A DNA stretch of 64,000 nt, from the NCBI GenBank assembly GCA_004555545.1, contig SFHR01000001.1:1-64000 (forward strand), in the 5' to 3' direction. This DNA is from Dechloromonas aromatica (nom. nud.). Lineage in GTDB: Bacteria; Pseudomonadota; Gammaproteobacteria; Burkholderiales; Rhodocyclaceae. Positions 37,246 through 45,175 of the stretch are shown piece after piece (the stretch's first letter is position 1; each line of letters opens with the position of its first letter). A model generated the notes under the pieces. That model made no database searches. It saw nothing but the letters and a program-made list of their open reading frames with translations, and was not told the origin of the DNA. The position numbers were made by a program, and so were the translations under genes.

Positions 37246-39084
37246 ATGGCAGACCAAAAAACTCAATTACAAAATTTATTGCAACAAGTTTTAAATCAAA
37301 TTTTGCACGAACAAAATTCACAAAATTCGCAAAATTCACAAAATTCGCAAAATAATAATCAAATCAGCATTTTGTTAGAACGCCCAAAAAATCCAGAACA
37401 CGGCGATTTTGCTACGAATTTGGCTATGAAATTAGCGAAAACTCTCCGCAAAAAACCGCAAGAAATCTCTAACGATTTAATCAATAAAATTCAGCAAATT
37501 CAGCAGCAAAATCCAAATTTAAACTTTATTGAAAATATTTCTATTGCCGGTGCCGGTTTTATCAACTTCAAATGCAAAGCCACCAGCAAATTGAGCATCA
37601 TTTCCAAAGTGTTAAATGAAAAGGAAAATTTTGGTAAATCCGCCAAAAAAAATCAAAAAATTCTCGTGGAATTTGTTTCCGCGAATCCGACAGGACCTTT
37701 GCACGTTGGTCACGGACGTGGTGCCGCTTACGGTGCTTCGCTGTCAAATTTGTTAGAGTTTGCCGGTTTTGATGTGGATCGCGAATATTATGTAAATGAT
37801 GCCGGTCGGCAAATGGATATTTTGGCAATTTCTACGCTGTTGCGTTGTGTGGAAGTGCATTTTCCAAATGCCATAGATTTTCCGCCAAACGCCTATCAAG
37901 GTGATTATGTAAAAATTATGGCGGAACAATTTTCCACGAGAAATCCAAAATTTTTTACCGAAAATATCAATAAAAATTTCATTGAAAATTTTTTGCAAGA
38001 TTTAGGAAAATTCTCGCCGGATAACAAAGATAACAATGAAATTGTTTTGGATCAATATATCAGCAAAGCCAAGCAAATTTTAGGCAAAAATAATTATGAA
38101 ATTTTGCATAAATTTGTGCTAACCGAGCAACTTGATGATTGTAAAAACGATCTGCAAGAATTTGGTGTAACTTTTGATAACTGGTTTTCTGAAAAATCTT
38201 TAATGCAAAATAATGAAGTCCAAAATTGCATTGATTTATTAACTCAAAACGGCAATATTTATGTCGCCGAAAATAATGCAAAATGGTTCAAATCTACCGA
38301 TTTTGGCGACGAAAAAAATCGCGTCGTCCAGCGAGATAACGGAATTTATACTTATTTCGCCTCTGATATCGCTTATCATAAAAATAAATTCCAACGCGGC
38401 TATGACAAAATGATAAATATTTGGGGAGCCGACCATCACGGTTATATTTCACGCGTCAAAGGTGCTTTGAAAGCGTTAAATCTCAACGCAGAAAATTTGA
38501 TTATCGCTTTGGTACAATTTGCCGTGTTGTATAGAAATGGCGAAAAAGCTCAAATGTCTACGCGTTCTGGGCAATTTATCACGCTACGAGATTTACGCAA
38601 GGAAGTCGGTAACGATGCTTGTAGATTTTTTTATGTAATGCGTAAATCCGACCAGCATTTAGATTTTGACCTTGATTTGGCAAAATCGCAAAGCAGCGAT
38701 AATCCGGTTTATTACATTCAATACGCTTATGCTCGGATTGCTTCGTCGCTGAAAAAGGCAAATGTAGAGATAAAAATTGCCGACGCCGAAAATTTGGCAA
38801 ATTTAGAAAAATATATTACTTCCGAAAAAGATTTGGCTTTGTGTGATTGTTTATTACGTTTTCCGGAAGTTATAGAAACTGCTGCCCGAGATTTGGCACC
38901 GCATCAGATTGCTTTTTATGCCAAAAATTTAGCAGCAGAATTTCACGCTTGGTATAACTCTACGCGAATTTTGTCGGAAAATTTAGCGGAACAAAATGCT
39001 CGGTTACTGTTGATTTCCGCAGTGCAAATAGTGATAAAAAATGCAATGAAAATTCTCGGGGTTAGTTGTCCAGAAACAATGTAA
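37246..39084 (+). CDS. argS: Arginyl-tRNA synthetase
   Basis: This class I synthetase has 612 residues. An N-terminal Add1 domain (about 1-125) contains ERPKNPEHGDFATNLAM, preceded by an Asn-Ser-Gln repeat at 25-38. The HIGH-type signature is VSANPTGPLHVGHGRG (about 143-158) and VNDAGRQMDIL follows. The KMSKS-equivalent region is AQMSTRSGQF. The C-terminal anticodon-binding DALR domain ends the protein. The start is the ATG at 37246, after an array of 8-bp repeats and with no clear Shine-Dalgarno. The upstream open frame runs through tRNA-Ser and is not coding. Two element arms lie inside (residues about 137 and 229). Confidence 0.97.
   Translation: MADQKTQLQNLLQQVLNQILHEQNSQNSQNSQNSQNNNQISILLERPKNPEHGDFATNLAMKLAKTLRKKPQEISNDLINKIQQIQQQNPNLNFIENISIAGAGFINFKCKATSKLSIISKVLNEKENFGKSAKKNQKILVEFVSANPTGPLHVGHGRGAAYGASLSNLLEFAGFDVDREYYVNDAGRQMDILAISTLLRCVEVHFPNAIDFPPNAYQGDYVKIMAEQFSTRNPKFFTENINKNFIENFLQDLGKFSPDNKDNNEIVLDQYISKAKQILGKNNYEILHKFVLTEQLDDCKNDLQEFGVTFDNWFSEKSLMQNNEVQNCIDLLTQNGNIYVAENNAKWFKSTDFGDEKNRVVQRDNGIYTYFASDIAYHKNKFQRGYDKMINIWGADHHGYISRVKGALKALNLNAENLIIALVQFAVLYRNGEKAQMSTRSGQFITLRDLRKEVGNDACRFFYVMRKSDQHLDFDLDLAKSQSSDNPVYYIQYAYARIASSLKKANVEIKIADAENLANLEKYITSEKDLALCDCLLRFPEVIETAARDLAPHQIAFYAKNLAAEFHAWYNSTRILSENLAEQNARLLLISAVQIVIKNAMKILGVSCPETM
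37655..37673. repeat. Right-arm-like sequence inside argS
   Basis: ATTCTCGTGGAATTT encodes ILVEF directly before the HIGH-type signature. Because VEFVSANP is also natural in the family, this could be chance. Confidence 0.35.
37931..37957. repeat. Palindromic element left half inside argS
   Basis: The left arm and core are read in a third frame as FSTRNPKFFTEN (about residues 229-240). The right arm has decayed. It lies in the variable insert after the first catalytic segment. Confidence 0.75.
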
Positions 39085-39139
39085 AAAAATAAAAACAAAA
39101 ATAAACAAAAATAAACAAAAATAAACATAAAAAACAATT

Positions 39140-39184
39140 TTTCCACGAGATTTCCCAAAAATTTTTTTAGAATTCTCGTGGAAA
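39140..39184. repeat. Palindromic element, complete copy
   Basis: It lies between argS and pgi. It is flanked by tandem arrays on both sides (10-bp AAAAATAAAC units at about 39091-39128, and AAAATAC units at about 39197-39240). Confidence 0.94.
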
Positions 39185-39240
39185 AATTTTTTTACGCAAA
39201 TACAAAAATACAGAAAATACAAAAATACAAAAATACAAAT

Positions 39241-40920
39241 ATGTATAAAAATAACTATTCTTGGCAACAATTAAACGAACATTCCGAATTTATTAAACCC
39301 TTGCATTTACGCGAATTATTCCAAAAATATCGCCAAAATTATCAGCAAAATTTCTGCTTACAGCACAACGGTTTGATCTTAGATTTTGGCAAACAACGCA
39401 TCACCGCTAAAACTTTGCAATTATTACGCAATTTCGCCGATCAAATGCAAATCCAAACGTGGATCCAAAAAATGCTCAACGGCGAAAAAATCAATCACAC
39501 CGAACATCGTGCGGTTGGACATATTAAATTACGGGCTGGAAATAACGCTCCGCCGGAAGTCAAAAACGTTCTGCGACGGATGGAAAATTTTGCTGACCAA
39601 ATTCATAACGCAACTTGGAAAGGTCATTCCGGAAAAGCTATCAAAAATATCGTTAGCTTGGGAATCGGCGGCTCGGATTTGGGAACGCGGATGGTAGTAA
39701 TTGCGTTGTCGGCGTTACATCTGCCGCAAGTCAAATTACATTTTGTCTCCAACGTTGATAGTGCCGATTTAGTCAAAAAATTAACTTCGCTAAACCCTGA
39801 AACCACGCTTTTTATCGTGGAAAGCAAAACTTTTACCACGCAAGAAACTATGCGAAACGCAGAATCCGCCAAAGCGTGGATTTTGAATTTTTTCCACGAG
39901 AAATCTAAAAATTTTTCTGGAAATCTCGTGGAAAATGAAAATGAAATCGTTAAAAAGCATTTTGTAGCGGTTTCTACAAATATTGAAGCAACGCAGAAAT
40001 TTGGAATTCCGCCGGAAAATGTCTTTGAGTTCTGGGATTGGGTCGGCGGTCGTTTTTCTTTGTGGTCAGCGATTGGTCTGCCGATTTTGTTGGCGGTAGG
40101 CAAAAAGCATTTTGCAGATTTTCTCGCTGGAGCAAATGATATGGACGAGCATTTTATTCATAGCGATTTGGATAAAAATTTGCCGCTAACTTTGGCTTTA
40201 TTGAGTGTCTGGAATACTAATTTTTTGAACGCTCCGAGTTTTGCCGTTTTTCCGTATTCGCAGTCACTAACTCGCTTTCCGCGATATTTGCAGCAGTTAG
40301 AAATGGAAAGTAATGGCAAAACCGTCGATAGAAATGCCCAAATCGTAGATTTTGCCACGTCGCCGATAGTTTGGGGAACGGCGGGAACTAACGGGCAGCA
40401 CTCGTATTTTCAGTTATTGCATCAAGGCGGACAAATTGTTGCATCGGATTTTATTTGCGTAAAAAAATCGGATTTTCCAGAATTTATAACGGATAGCAAA
40501 AATAAAAATTCACAACATTTACAGCAACATCAAAATATTTTGTTAGCAAATTGCTTGGCACAATCTGCAGCGTTGGCGTTCGGACAAACCGCCGATGAAG
40601 CTAAAAAATATGGAATTAGTGATGATTTGTTGGCGTATCGCACTTTTAAAGGCAATCAACCATCTACGACGTTGATTTTGCCGGAACTCACGCCGTTTGT
40701 GTTAGGGCAGTTGTTGGCTTTATATGAGCATAAAGTTTTTTGTCTCGGCGTGTTATGGAATTTGAATTCCTTTGACCAGTGGGGCGTAGAATTAGGAAAG
40801 CATTTAGCCGGAAAAATTTTGCCGTTTTTTAAAGATAAAAACAATACAAAAAATGATGAAGTATTTAATAATTTGGACTCTTCAACGCAGTTATTGTTAG
40901 ATAGTTTATTGAAATGTTAG
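39241..40920 (+). CDS. pgi: Glucose-6-phosphate isomerase
   Basis: It interconverts glucose 6-phosphate and fructose 6-phosphate. The 559 residues show ENKTEHRAVGH-like NHTEHRAVGHIKLRAG, the phosphate site SLGIGGSDLGTRMV, VESKTFTTQETMRNA, the WDWVGGRFSLWSAIGLP signature, GTNGQHSYFQLLHQG (catalytic region) and QWGVELGKHLA near the C-terminus. Residues about 217-231 are translated from a complete palindromic element inserted right after the TQETMRNA...AKAWIL helix. A GTG in the upstream element (39178) also opens the frame, but ATG 39241 is the likely start. The radical SAM gene overlaps the last 7 bases. Confidence 0.97.
   Translation: MYKNNYSWQQLNEHSEFIKPLHLRELFQKYRQNYQQNFCLQHNGLILDFGKQRITAKTLQLLRNFADQMQIQTWIQKMLNGEKINHTEHRAVGHIKLRAGNNAPPEVKNVLRRMENFADQIHNATWKGHSGKAIKNIVSLGIGGSDLGTRMVVIALSALHLPQVKLHFVSNVDSADLVKKLTSLNPETTLFIVESKTFTTQETMRNAESAKAWILNFFHEKSKNFSGNLVENENEIVKKHFVAVSTNIEATQKFGIPPENVFEFWDWVGGRFSLWSAIGLPILLAVGKKHFADFLAGANDMDEHFIHSDLDKNLPLTLALLSVWNTNFLNAPSFAVFPYSQSLTRFPRYLQQLEMESNGKTVDRNAQIVDFATSPIVWGTAGTNGQHSYFQLLHQGGQIVASDFICVKKSDFPEFITDSKNKNSQHLQQHQNILLANCLAQSAALAFGQTADEAKKYGISDDLLAYRTFKGNQPSTTLILPELTPFVLGQLLALYEHKVFCLGVLWNLNSFDQWGVELGKHLAGKILPFFKDKNNTKNDEVFNNLDSSTQLLLDSLLKC
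39891..39934. repeat. Palindromic element inserted in frame in pgi
   Basis: A complete copy is read as FFHEKSKNFSGNLVE. It keeps the frame and inserts about 15 residues absent from typical Pgi. The reading frame of the left arm differs from the cyclase copy, while the right arm is read the same way (NLVEN). Confidence 0.95.
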
Positions 40921-41783
40921 ACGTTTATAATCATCAGCGTGATGCTGCAAATTTAACTTATATTTATCCGGTGTTATCACGCCGTGCTGGTGGAATTTCT
41001 GTTGGCATAAATTTAAACATCAACAGAAAATGTAACTGGGCTTGTGTTTATTGTCAAGTAGAAAATTTACAACGCGGAAATCCAGAAAGTATAAATTTAA
41101 CTTTATTTCAAGAGGAGTTAAATTATTTTTTAAATGAAGTAATTAACGGAGATTTTTTAAAAAATAATGCAGATAAAGATCATCAAAAGATTGTTGATTT
41201 GGCATTTTCCGGAGATGGCGAACCAACCGCTACATCAAATTTTTCTGAAATTGTTACTATTGTTTTAAATAGTATGCATAAATATAATTTATTAACGCAA
41301 AAAATTCCGCTACGTTTAATTACTAACGGCAGTTTTTTATATAAAAGTGAAGTGCAAAACGCTATAAGTTTGATTGGCAAAAATCACGGCGAAGTATGGT
41401 TCAAAATTGATCGTTTTGATGATTCTATGAAGCAAATAAATAAAGTAAATTTTAATGCAGAAAATATATCAAAAAATCTGCAAAAATGTTTAGAACTTTC
41501 GCCAACTTGGATTCAAACTTGTTGGTTTGAATTTGATAACAATATCCCAACAGAAACTCAACAAAATATGTATATAAATTGCATAAAAAATGCTTTAAGT
41601 AATGATAAAAAAAATAATCTGAAAGGCATTTTGTTATATGCTCCAAATCGCAAATCTTATCAACAAGATGGCGTAAAAATTAAATTGTTATCAAAAAATT
41701 ATATGGAAGAGTTCAGAGAAAAAATTTTGCAAAGCGTAAATTTAAACGCAAATTCAAATTTTGAAGTAAAAATTAGTTTTTAA
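40914..41783 (+). CDS. Radical SAM protein, COG0731/TYW1-like
   Basis: This iron-sulfur enzyme of unknown substrate has 289 residues. The [4Fe-4S] cysteines are in RKCNWACVYCQ (CX3CX2C, about 39-49). The glycine-rich SAM motif FSGDGEPTA follows (about 101-109), then RLITNGS. The opening YPVLSRRAGGISVGINLN is shared by many betaproteobacterial members. The first codon lies 7 bases before the pgi stop, so translation is probably coupled. A role in nucleic-acid or protein modification cannot be assigned from sequence. Confidence 0.85.
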   Translation: MLDVYNHQRDAANLTYIYPVLSRRAGGISVGINLNINRKCNWACVYCQVENLQRGNPESINLTLFQEELNYFLNEVINGDFLKNNADKDHQKIVDLAFSGDGEPTATSNFSEIVTIVLNSMHKYNLLTQKIPLRLITNGSFLYKSEVQNAISLIGKNHGEVWFKIDRFDDSMKQINKVNFNAENISKNLQKCLELSPTWIQTCWFEFDNNIPTETQQNMYINCIKNALSNDKKNNLKGILLYAPNRKSYQQDGVKIKLLSKNYMEEFREKILQSVNLNANSNFEVKISF

Positions 41784-41806
41784 AAATTTTTTGAATTTTC
41801 AAAACT

Positions 41807-41847
41807 TTTCCACGAGATTTCCAAAAATTTTTTTAGATTTCTCGTGG
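41807..41847. repeat. Palindromic element, near-complete copy
   Basis: The left arm is intact and the right arm ends CTCGTGG followed by TAT instead of AAA. It lies after the radical SAM gene. Confidence 0.9.
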
Positions 41848-41893
41848 TATTTTTGCAAATTTATTTTGAAAACAACATAAAACAAAAATTTTT

Positions 41894-41908
41894 TGTTGCA
41901 CTGCAACA
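41894..41908. promoter_or_regulatory. Perfect 15-bp operator-like palindrome upstream of the phasin gene
   Basis: TGTTGCA-C-TGCAACA is a perfect 7-bp inverted repeat with one central base, 131 bases before the phasin ATG and about 20 bases before a possible -10 (TAAAAT, 41928). It resembles the TGC-rich sites bound by the PHA repressor PhaR upstream of phasin genes. This assignment is inference. Confidence 0.6.
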
Positions 41909-42039
41909 TAAAACAAATTTTAAGTAGTAAAATACGCAACTCACAAAAACAAAAAATAAATAAAAATTAAAGAAATTAACTAAAAAACTAAACAACTAAA
42001 AAACTAAAAAATTTACAAATTTATAAATTCACAAAATTT

Positions 42040-42849
42040 ATGTTTAACGATCCTTTCAATCCTTTTAGTTCTCTCAAAGATAAAAATAATGCGTTTGCTG
42101 ATTTCAATTTCAATCTCAATTTTGCTGATTTTGACTTCAAAAATGCGTTTAACAAATTCAATTTGTTATCAAATCAGCCGATAAATTTGCCGTCCTCAAA
42201 TATCGCAAGTGCTATCAGACAGCAATTAAATCTCGCTGAATATTGCTTCAACACGACTTTTAATGGCGTTGAACGTTTTATCGGTTTGAATATTTCTACT
42301 GCTAGAAATGTCTTAGAAGTTGCTTTGTCGTCTATAACCGGAATGATGAGCAATTCGGGCATCAAAAATGACAAAAATTCCCAAGTGATGGTATTTTTAC
42401 ATCCGGCGTTGGAAAACAGCGTGGAATACACTCGCAAAGCGATGGAAATCGGCAGCGAAGTAAAAAGCAAATTGTCCGAAAAATTTGAGCAAGAATTACA
42501 AGATTCTTCCGAAAAAATGGGACGCTTTGTGGAACGCTCTTTGGCATATGCACCGCTCGGCGGACGCACAGCCACAACGGCGATTAAATCGTCAATTCAA
42601 ATGGCGAACGACGCTTTCAACGGTTTGAATAAAGCATCTGAAAAAATTGACGAAGTTACTCAAGCCAACGTGAACGCAGCGCTCACCGTGACCAGCAAAA
42701 CATTAGACAAAATCGGCGGTTCCGTGAAATCAGCTCCGGAAAATGTTCCGCAATCAGCAGAACAAAATCAGGAAGTTTTGACCGCTTTGGTTGCCGTAGA
42801 GGAAACTAAAAAAACTCCGGCAAAACGCGGTAGAAAATCTGCAAGTTAA
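42040..42849 (+). CDS. Phasin family protein (PHA granule-associated)
   Basis: The 269-residue protein likely coats polyhydroxyalkanoate granules. The central part (about 60-225) is amphipathic, helix-rich and cysteine-poor, with the phasin-type NLAEYCFNTTFNGVERFIGLN and TARNVLE segments. The tail is Lys/Ala/Pro-rich (KKTPAKRGRKSAS), like phasin tails that contact DNA or granules. The N-terminal 40 residues have Phe-Asn-Asp repeats. It stands alone with a PhaR-like operator upstream. No phaC or phaB is in the window. Confidence 0.85.
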   Translation: MFNDPFNPFSSLKDKNNAFADFNFNLNFADFDFKNAFNKFNLLSNQPINLPSSNIASAIRQQLNLAEYCFNTTFNGVERFIGLNISTARNVLEVALSSITGMMSNSGIKNDKNSQVMVFLHPALENSVEYTRKAMEIGSEVKSKLSEKFEQELQDSSEKMGRFVERSLAYAPLGGRTATTAIKSSIQMANDAFNGLNKASEKIDEVTQANVNAALTVTSKTLDKIGGSVKSAPENVPQSAEQNQEVLTALVAVEETKKTPAKRGRKSAS

Positions 42850-42898
42850 AAAATAAACAAAAAATAAACAAAAAATAAAAACAAATAATTAAACAAAT

Positions 42899-42943
42899 TT
42901 TCCACGAGATTTCCCAAAAATTTTTTGAGATTTCTCGTGGAAA
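42899..42943. repeat. Palindromic element, complete copy (subfamily B), convergent gap
   Basis: It is identical in core to the copy at 37115. It lies between the 3' ends of the phasin gene and fliR and is preceded by an AAATAAACAA-type array (about 42850-42880). Confidence 0.94.
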
Positions 42944-42963
42944 AATTTTTTTATTTTTTATTT

Positions 42964-43779
42964 TTATTTCGCCACCGGAACCGTCACTACGTTTGGATTG
43001 ATAAATGCCAAAATGCTATCTACCAAAACGCTGAATATATGCTCCATAAACGGCATCATCGTGTGCATACTGAACCACATTAAGATAAATCCGCCGAGCA
43101 AAGTTATCGGAAAACCTAAGGCGAAAATATTTAACTGCGGCGATGCTCTGGTCAAAACGCCCAACGCTACGTTAAAAACCAACAGCGTTATCACAACCGG
43201 CATACATAAGGACAAACCCAAGCTGAACATTATGCTCCCCAAGTTAGCCAAATGAGCAAAGTTTTTTACGCCAAAAGTATTAGCAAAATCACTCACAGGA
43301 ATTATTGTGAAACTTTTGGAAAGCGTTAAAACATACATTAAATGTCCGTTGAACGCCAAAAATAACAAAATTCCTATCAAGGTCAATAATTCCGCCATCA
43401 CCGGCGTTTGTGCCGAATCAATCGGATCGTAGAACGTGGCAAATCCCAAGCCCATTTGATAGCCGATATATTCACCGGCGACATCCACGGCGGCAAAAAT
43501 AATTCTGGCGGAAAGCCCCATACAAATGCCGACTAACATTTGCGTCGCCAAGATTTCCAAGCCGTGCCCACTTGCCGGATTTATGTTCGGGATTTGCGTT
43601 TCCGGAATCACCGGAGCCAAGCATAAAACCATAGACAAACCGAGCATCAAGCGAATTTGTTTTGGCAAACCGCCGGTCGCCCAAATCGGAGCGGACGCTA
43701 CAAATCCGAAAATTCTTGATAGCGGAAAAGCGAACAAACTCAACCAGCGTTGAAAAAGTGATAAATCAAACTCTATCAT
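42964..43779 (-). CDS. fliR: Flagellar biosynthetic protein FliR
   Basis: This membrane component of the flagellar type III export gate has 271 residues and six hydrophobic segments. It contains FALPLSRIFGFVASAPIW-like opening text, GEYIGYQMGLGFATFYDP (the family hallmark), NGHLMYVLTLSKSF and GVLTRASPQLNIFALGFP. The type III secretion homologue SctT is less likely, given flaG and a chemoreceptor in the window. The usual partners fliP and fliQ are not upstream. Confidence 0.93.
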   Translation of the reverse strand: MIEFDLSLFQRWLSLFAFPLSRIFGFVASAPIWATGGLPKQIRLMLGLSMVLCLAPVIPETQIPNINPASGHGLEILATQMLVGICMGLSARIIFAAVDVAGEYIGYQMGLGFATFYDPIDSAQTPVMAELLTLIGILLFLAFNGHLMYVLTLSKSFTIIPVSDFANTFGVKNFAHLANLGSIMFSLGLSLCMPVVITLLVFNVALGVLTRASPQLNIFALGFPITLLGGFILMWFSMHTMMPFMEHIFSVLVDSILAFINPNVVTVPVAK

Positions 43780-43809
43780 AAAAAAAATAATAAAAAAGTA
43801 TTATAGAAA

Positions 43810-44127
43810 TTATGTATTTAGTTGTAATAACAAATTAGTCAATTCGTAGCGTAATAATTTATAACTTTTGTCATTTTTATAGTTATCGTTATGCTGTTTG
43901 ATTTCATCTATTTTGCGTTTTATTTCAAAAATGCGTTTGCGTATAGTGATTTCATTTGGGAGCATTCCGGAATTTTTCAGCACGTAATTGTATAGCCGCT
44001 GTTCTGGTGAAACGAATAAATTATCGTCAAAATTCAGCGGTTTTCCTGTTGATGGCAAGTTTTGAAAATCGCCATTTTGTTCGGCTTGTTGAATACGTTG
44101 TTCTATCAAATTTTCTAAAAATAACAT
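43810..44127 (-). CDS. DUF1992 (DnaJ-related) domain protein
   Basis: This small cytoplasmic protein of 105 residues has unknown function. It matches the DUF1992 pattern: IEQRIQQAEQNGDFQNLPSTGKPL followed by an acidic turn, then a VLKNSGMLPNEI-like segment and a basic helix. E. coli YhdN and the C-terminal part of DNAJC28 carry the same domain. A possible -10 TATAAT lies at 44166-44171 on the minus strand. Confidence 0.85.
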   Translation of the reverse strand: MLFLENLIEQRIQQAEQNGDFQNLPSTGKPLNFDDNLFVSPEQRLYNYVLKNSGMLPNEITIRKRIFEIKRKIDEIKQHNDNYKNDKSYKLLRYELTNLLLQLNT

Positions 44128-44207
44128 AATATTTTTTGATTATTTTTTATAATTTTTATGTTTTCATTATAAAGTAGTATAAAAACTAAACTAAAAAGGA
44201 TTATTAC

Positions 44208-44235
44208 AAAAAATTTTTTGAATTTCTCGTGGAAA
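44208..44235. repeat. Palindromic element, right half
   Basis: The A/T core and TTCTCGTGGAAA are present without a left arm. It lies between lpxL and the DUF1992 gene. Confidence 0.8.
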
Positions 44236-44250
44236 TTTGTTATTTTTTGA

Positions 44251-45174
44251 CTATTTTTTATAAAAACTTTCTTCGCCTTCTGGACGCGTTTTAAAGCGTT
44301 TATGCAACCAAAAATATTGTTCCGGCATAGTCAAAATTTTACTTTCTATATATTTATTCATTGCCACCGTATTTTCATATAACAAAGTATCTTTATCAGC
44401 ATTTTCGCTCGGAAAATTTTCCCACGCTTTTTCCAATGTGATTTCGTAACCATCGGCAATTTGCCGCGTTATGCACGGAATTACTTTGGCTTTGGTCATC
44501 TGACAAAGTCGCACCAACGCCGGAGTTGTCGCCGTTGCAATACCAAAAAACGGCACAAAAATAGATTCTTTACGCCCAAAATCCATATCCGGCAAATAAT
44601 AAAACGGAATTCCTTGTTTTAGCGTTTTTACGATTTTTCGCAATCCATCTTGCCTTGACATCAAAACCGGTTCGTGAAATCGCATTCTGCCGTTATATAA
44701 AACTTTGTTTAGAATTTCATTCTTTTGATTAGAAAACATACTACTAAAATGGTATTTCATAGACAAAATAGTTCCAGCAGCATCTAATCCTATAAAATGA
44801 GGCGCTAATACTACTATCGGCTGTTTTTGCTGGATTGCGTTTTCCAAATCTGCCACACCTTCTCCGCCTAATTTGAGAATTTTTGTTAATCTTTTGGGTG
44901 ATGCCCACCATCCCAAAGATCTATCTAAAACTGCACAGGCAAATGCTTGAAAATGTTTTTTTGCTAAAATTTTTCGTTGTGATTCGCTCAAACTTGGGAA
45001 ACATAATTCCAAATTTTTTAATACTACTTTTTTGCGTGGCAAAACTACATAAAACAAAAAACCGCCTAACATTTTTCCGCAAAATCGTAAAATACAAAGC
45101 GGAAAAAAATGTAGTAAATAAAGTAAGAATAAAATAAAATAAGTCGCACAATTTTTGATAAATGAGATTAACAT
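44251..45174 (-). CDS. lpxL: Lipid A biosynthesis (KDO2-lipid IVA) acyltransferase
   Basis: This inner-membrane acyltransferase of the LpxL/HtrB family has 307 residues. An N-terminal membrane anchor (about 7-30) precedes VVLPRKKVVLKNLELCFP, typical of the family. The catalytic HX4D motif is APHFIGLD (about 125-132), and YYLPDMDFGRKESIFVPFFG and QYFWLHKRFKTRP follow. LpxL and LpxM cannot be separated by eye. Its start codon is one base away from that of the divergent lolA. Confidence 0.9.
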   Translation of the reverse strand: MLISFIKNCATYFILFLLYLLHFFPLCILRFCGKMLGGFLFYVVLPRKKVVLKNLELCFPSLSESQRKILAKKHFQAFACAVLDRSLGWWASPKRLTKILKLGGEGVADLENAIQQKQPIVVLAPHFIGLDAAGTILSMKYHFSSMFSNQKNEILNKVLYNGRMRFHEPVLMSRQDGLRKIVKTLKQGIPFYYLPDMDFGRKESIFVPFFGIATATTPALVRLCQMTKAKVIPCITRQIADGYEITLEKAWENFPSENADKDTLLYENTVAMNKYIESKILTMPEQYFWLHKRFKTRPEGEESFYKK

Positions 45175-45175
45175 A

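Noticed and set aside
37655-37673. A second definite element in argS before the HIGH-type motif
   Set aside because: ILVEFVSANP can arise from normal family sequence, so a chance match to the right arm is as likely.
39178-39240. GTG in the upstream element as the pgi start
   Set aside because: Unlike the RND operon there is a good ATG at 39241 matching the expected protein start, so the GTG is not needed.
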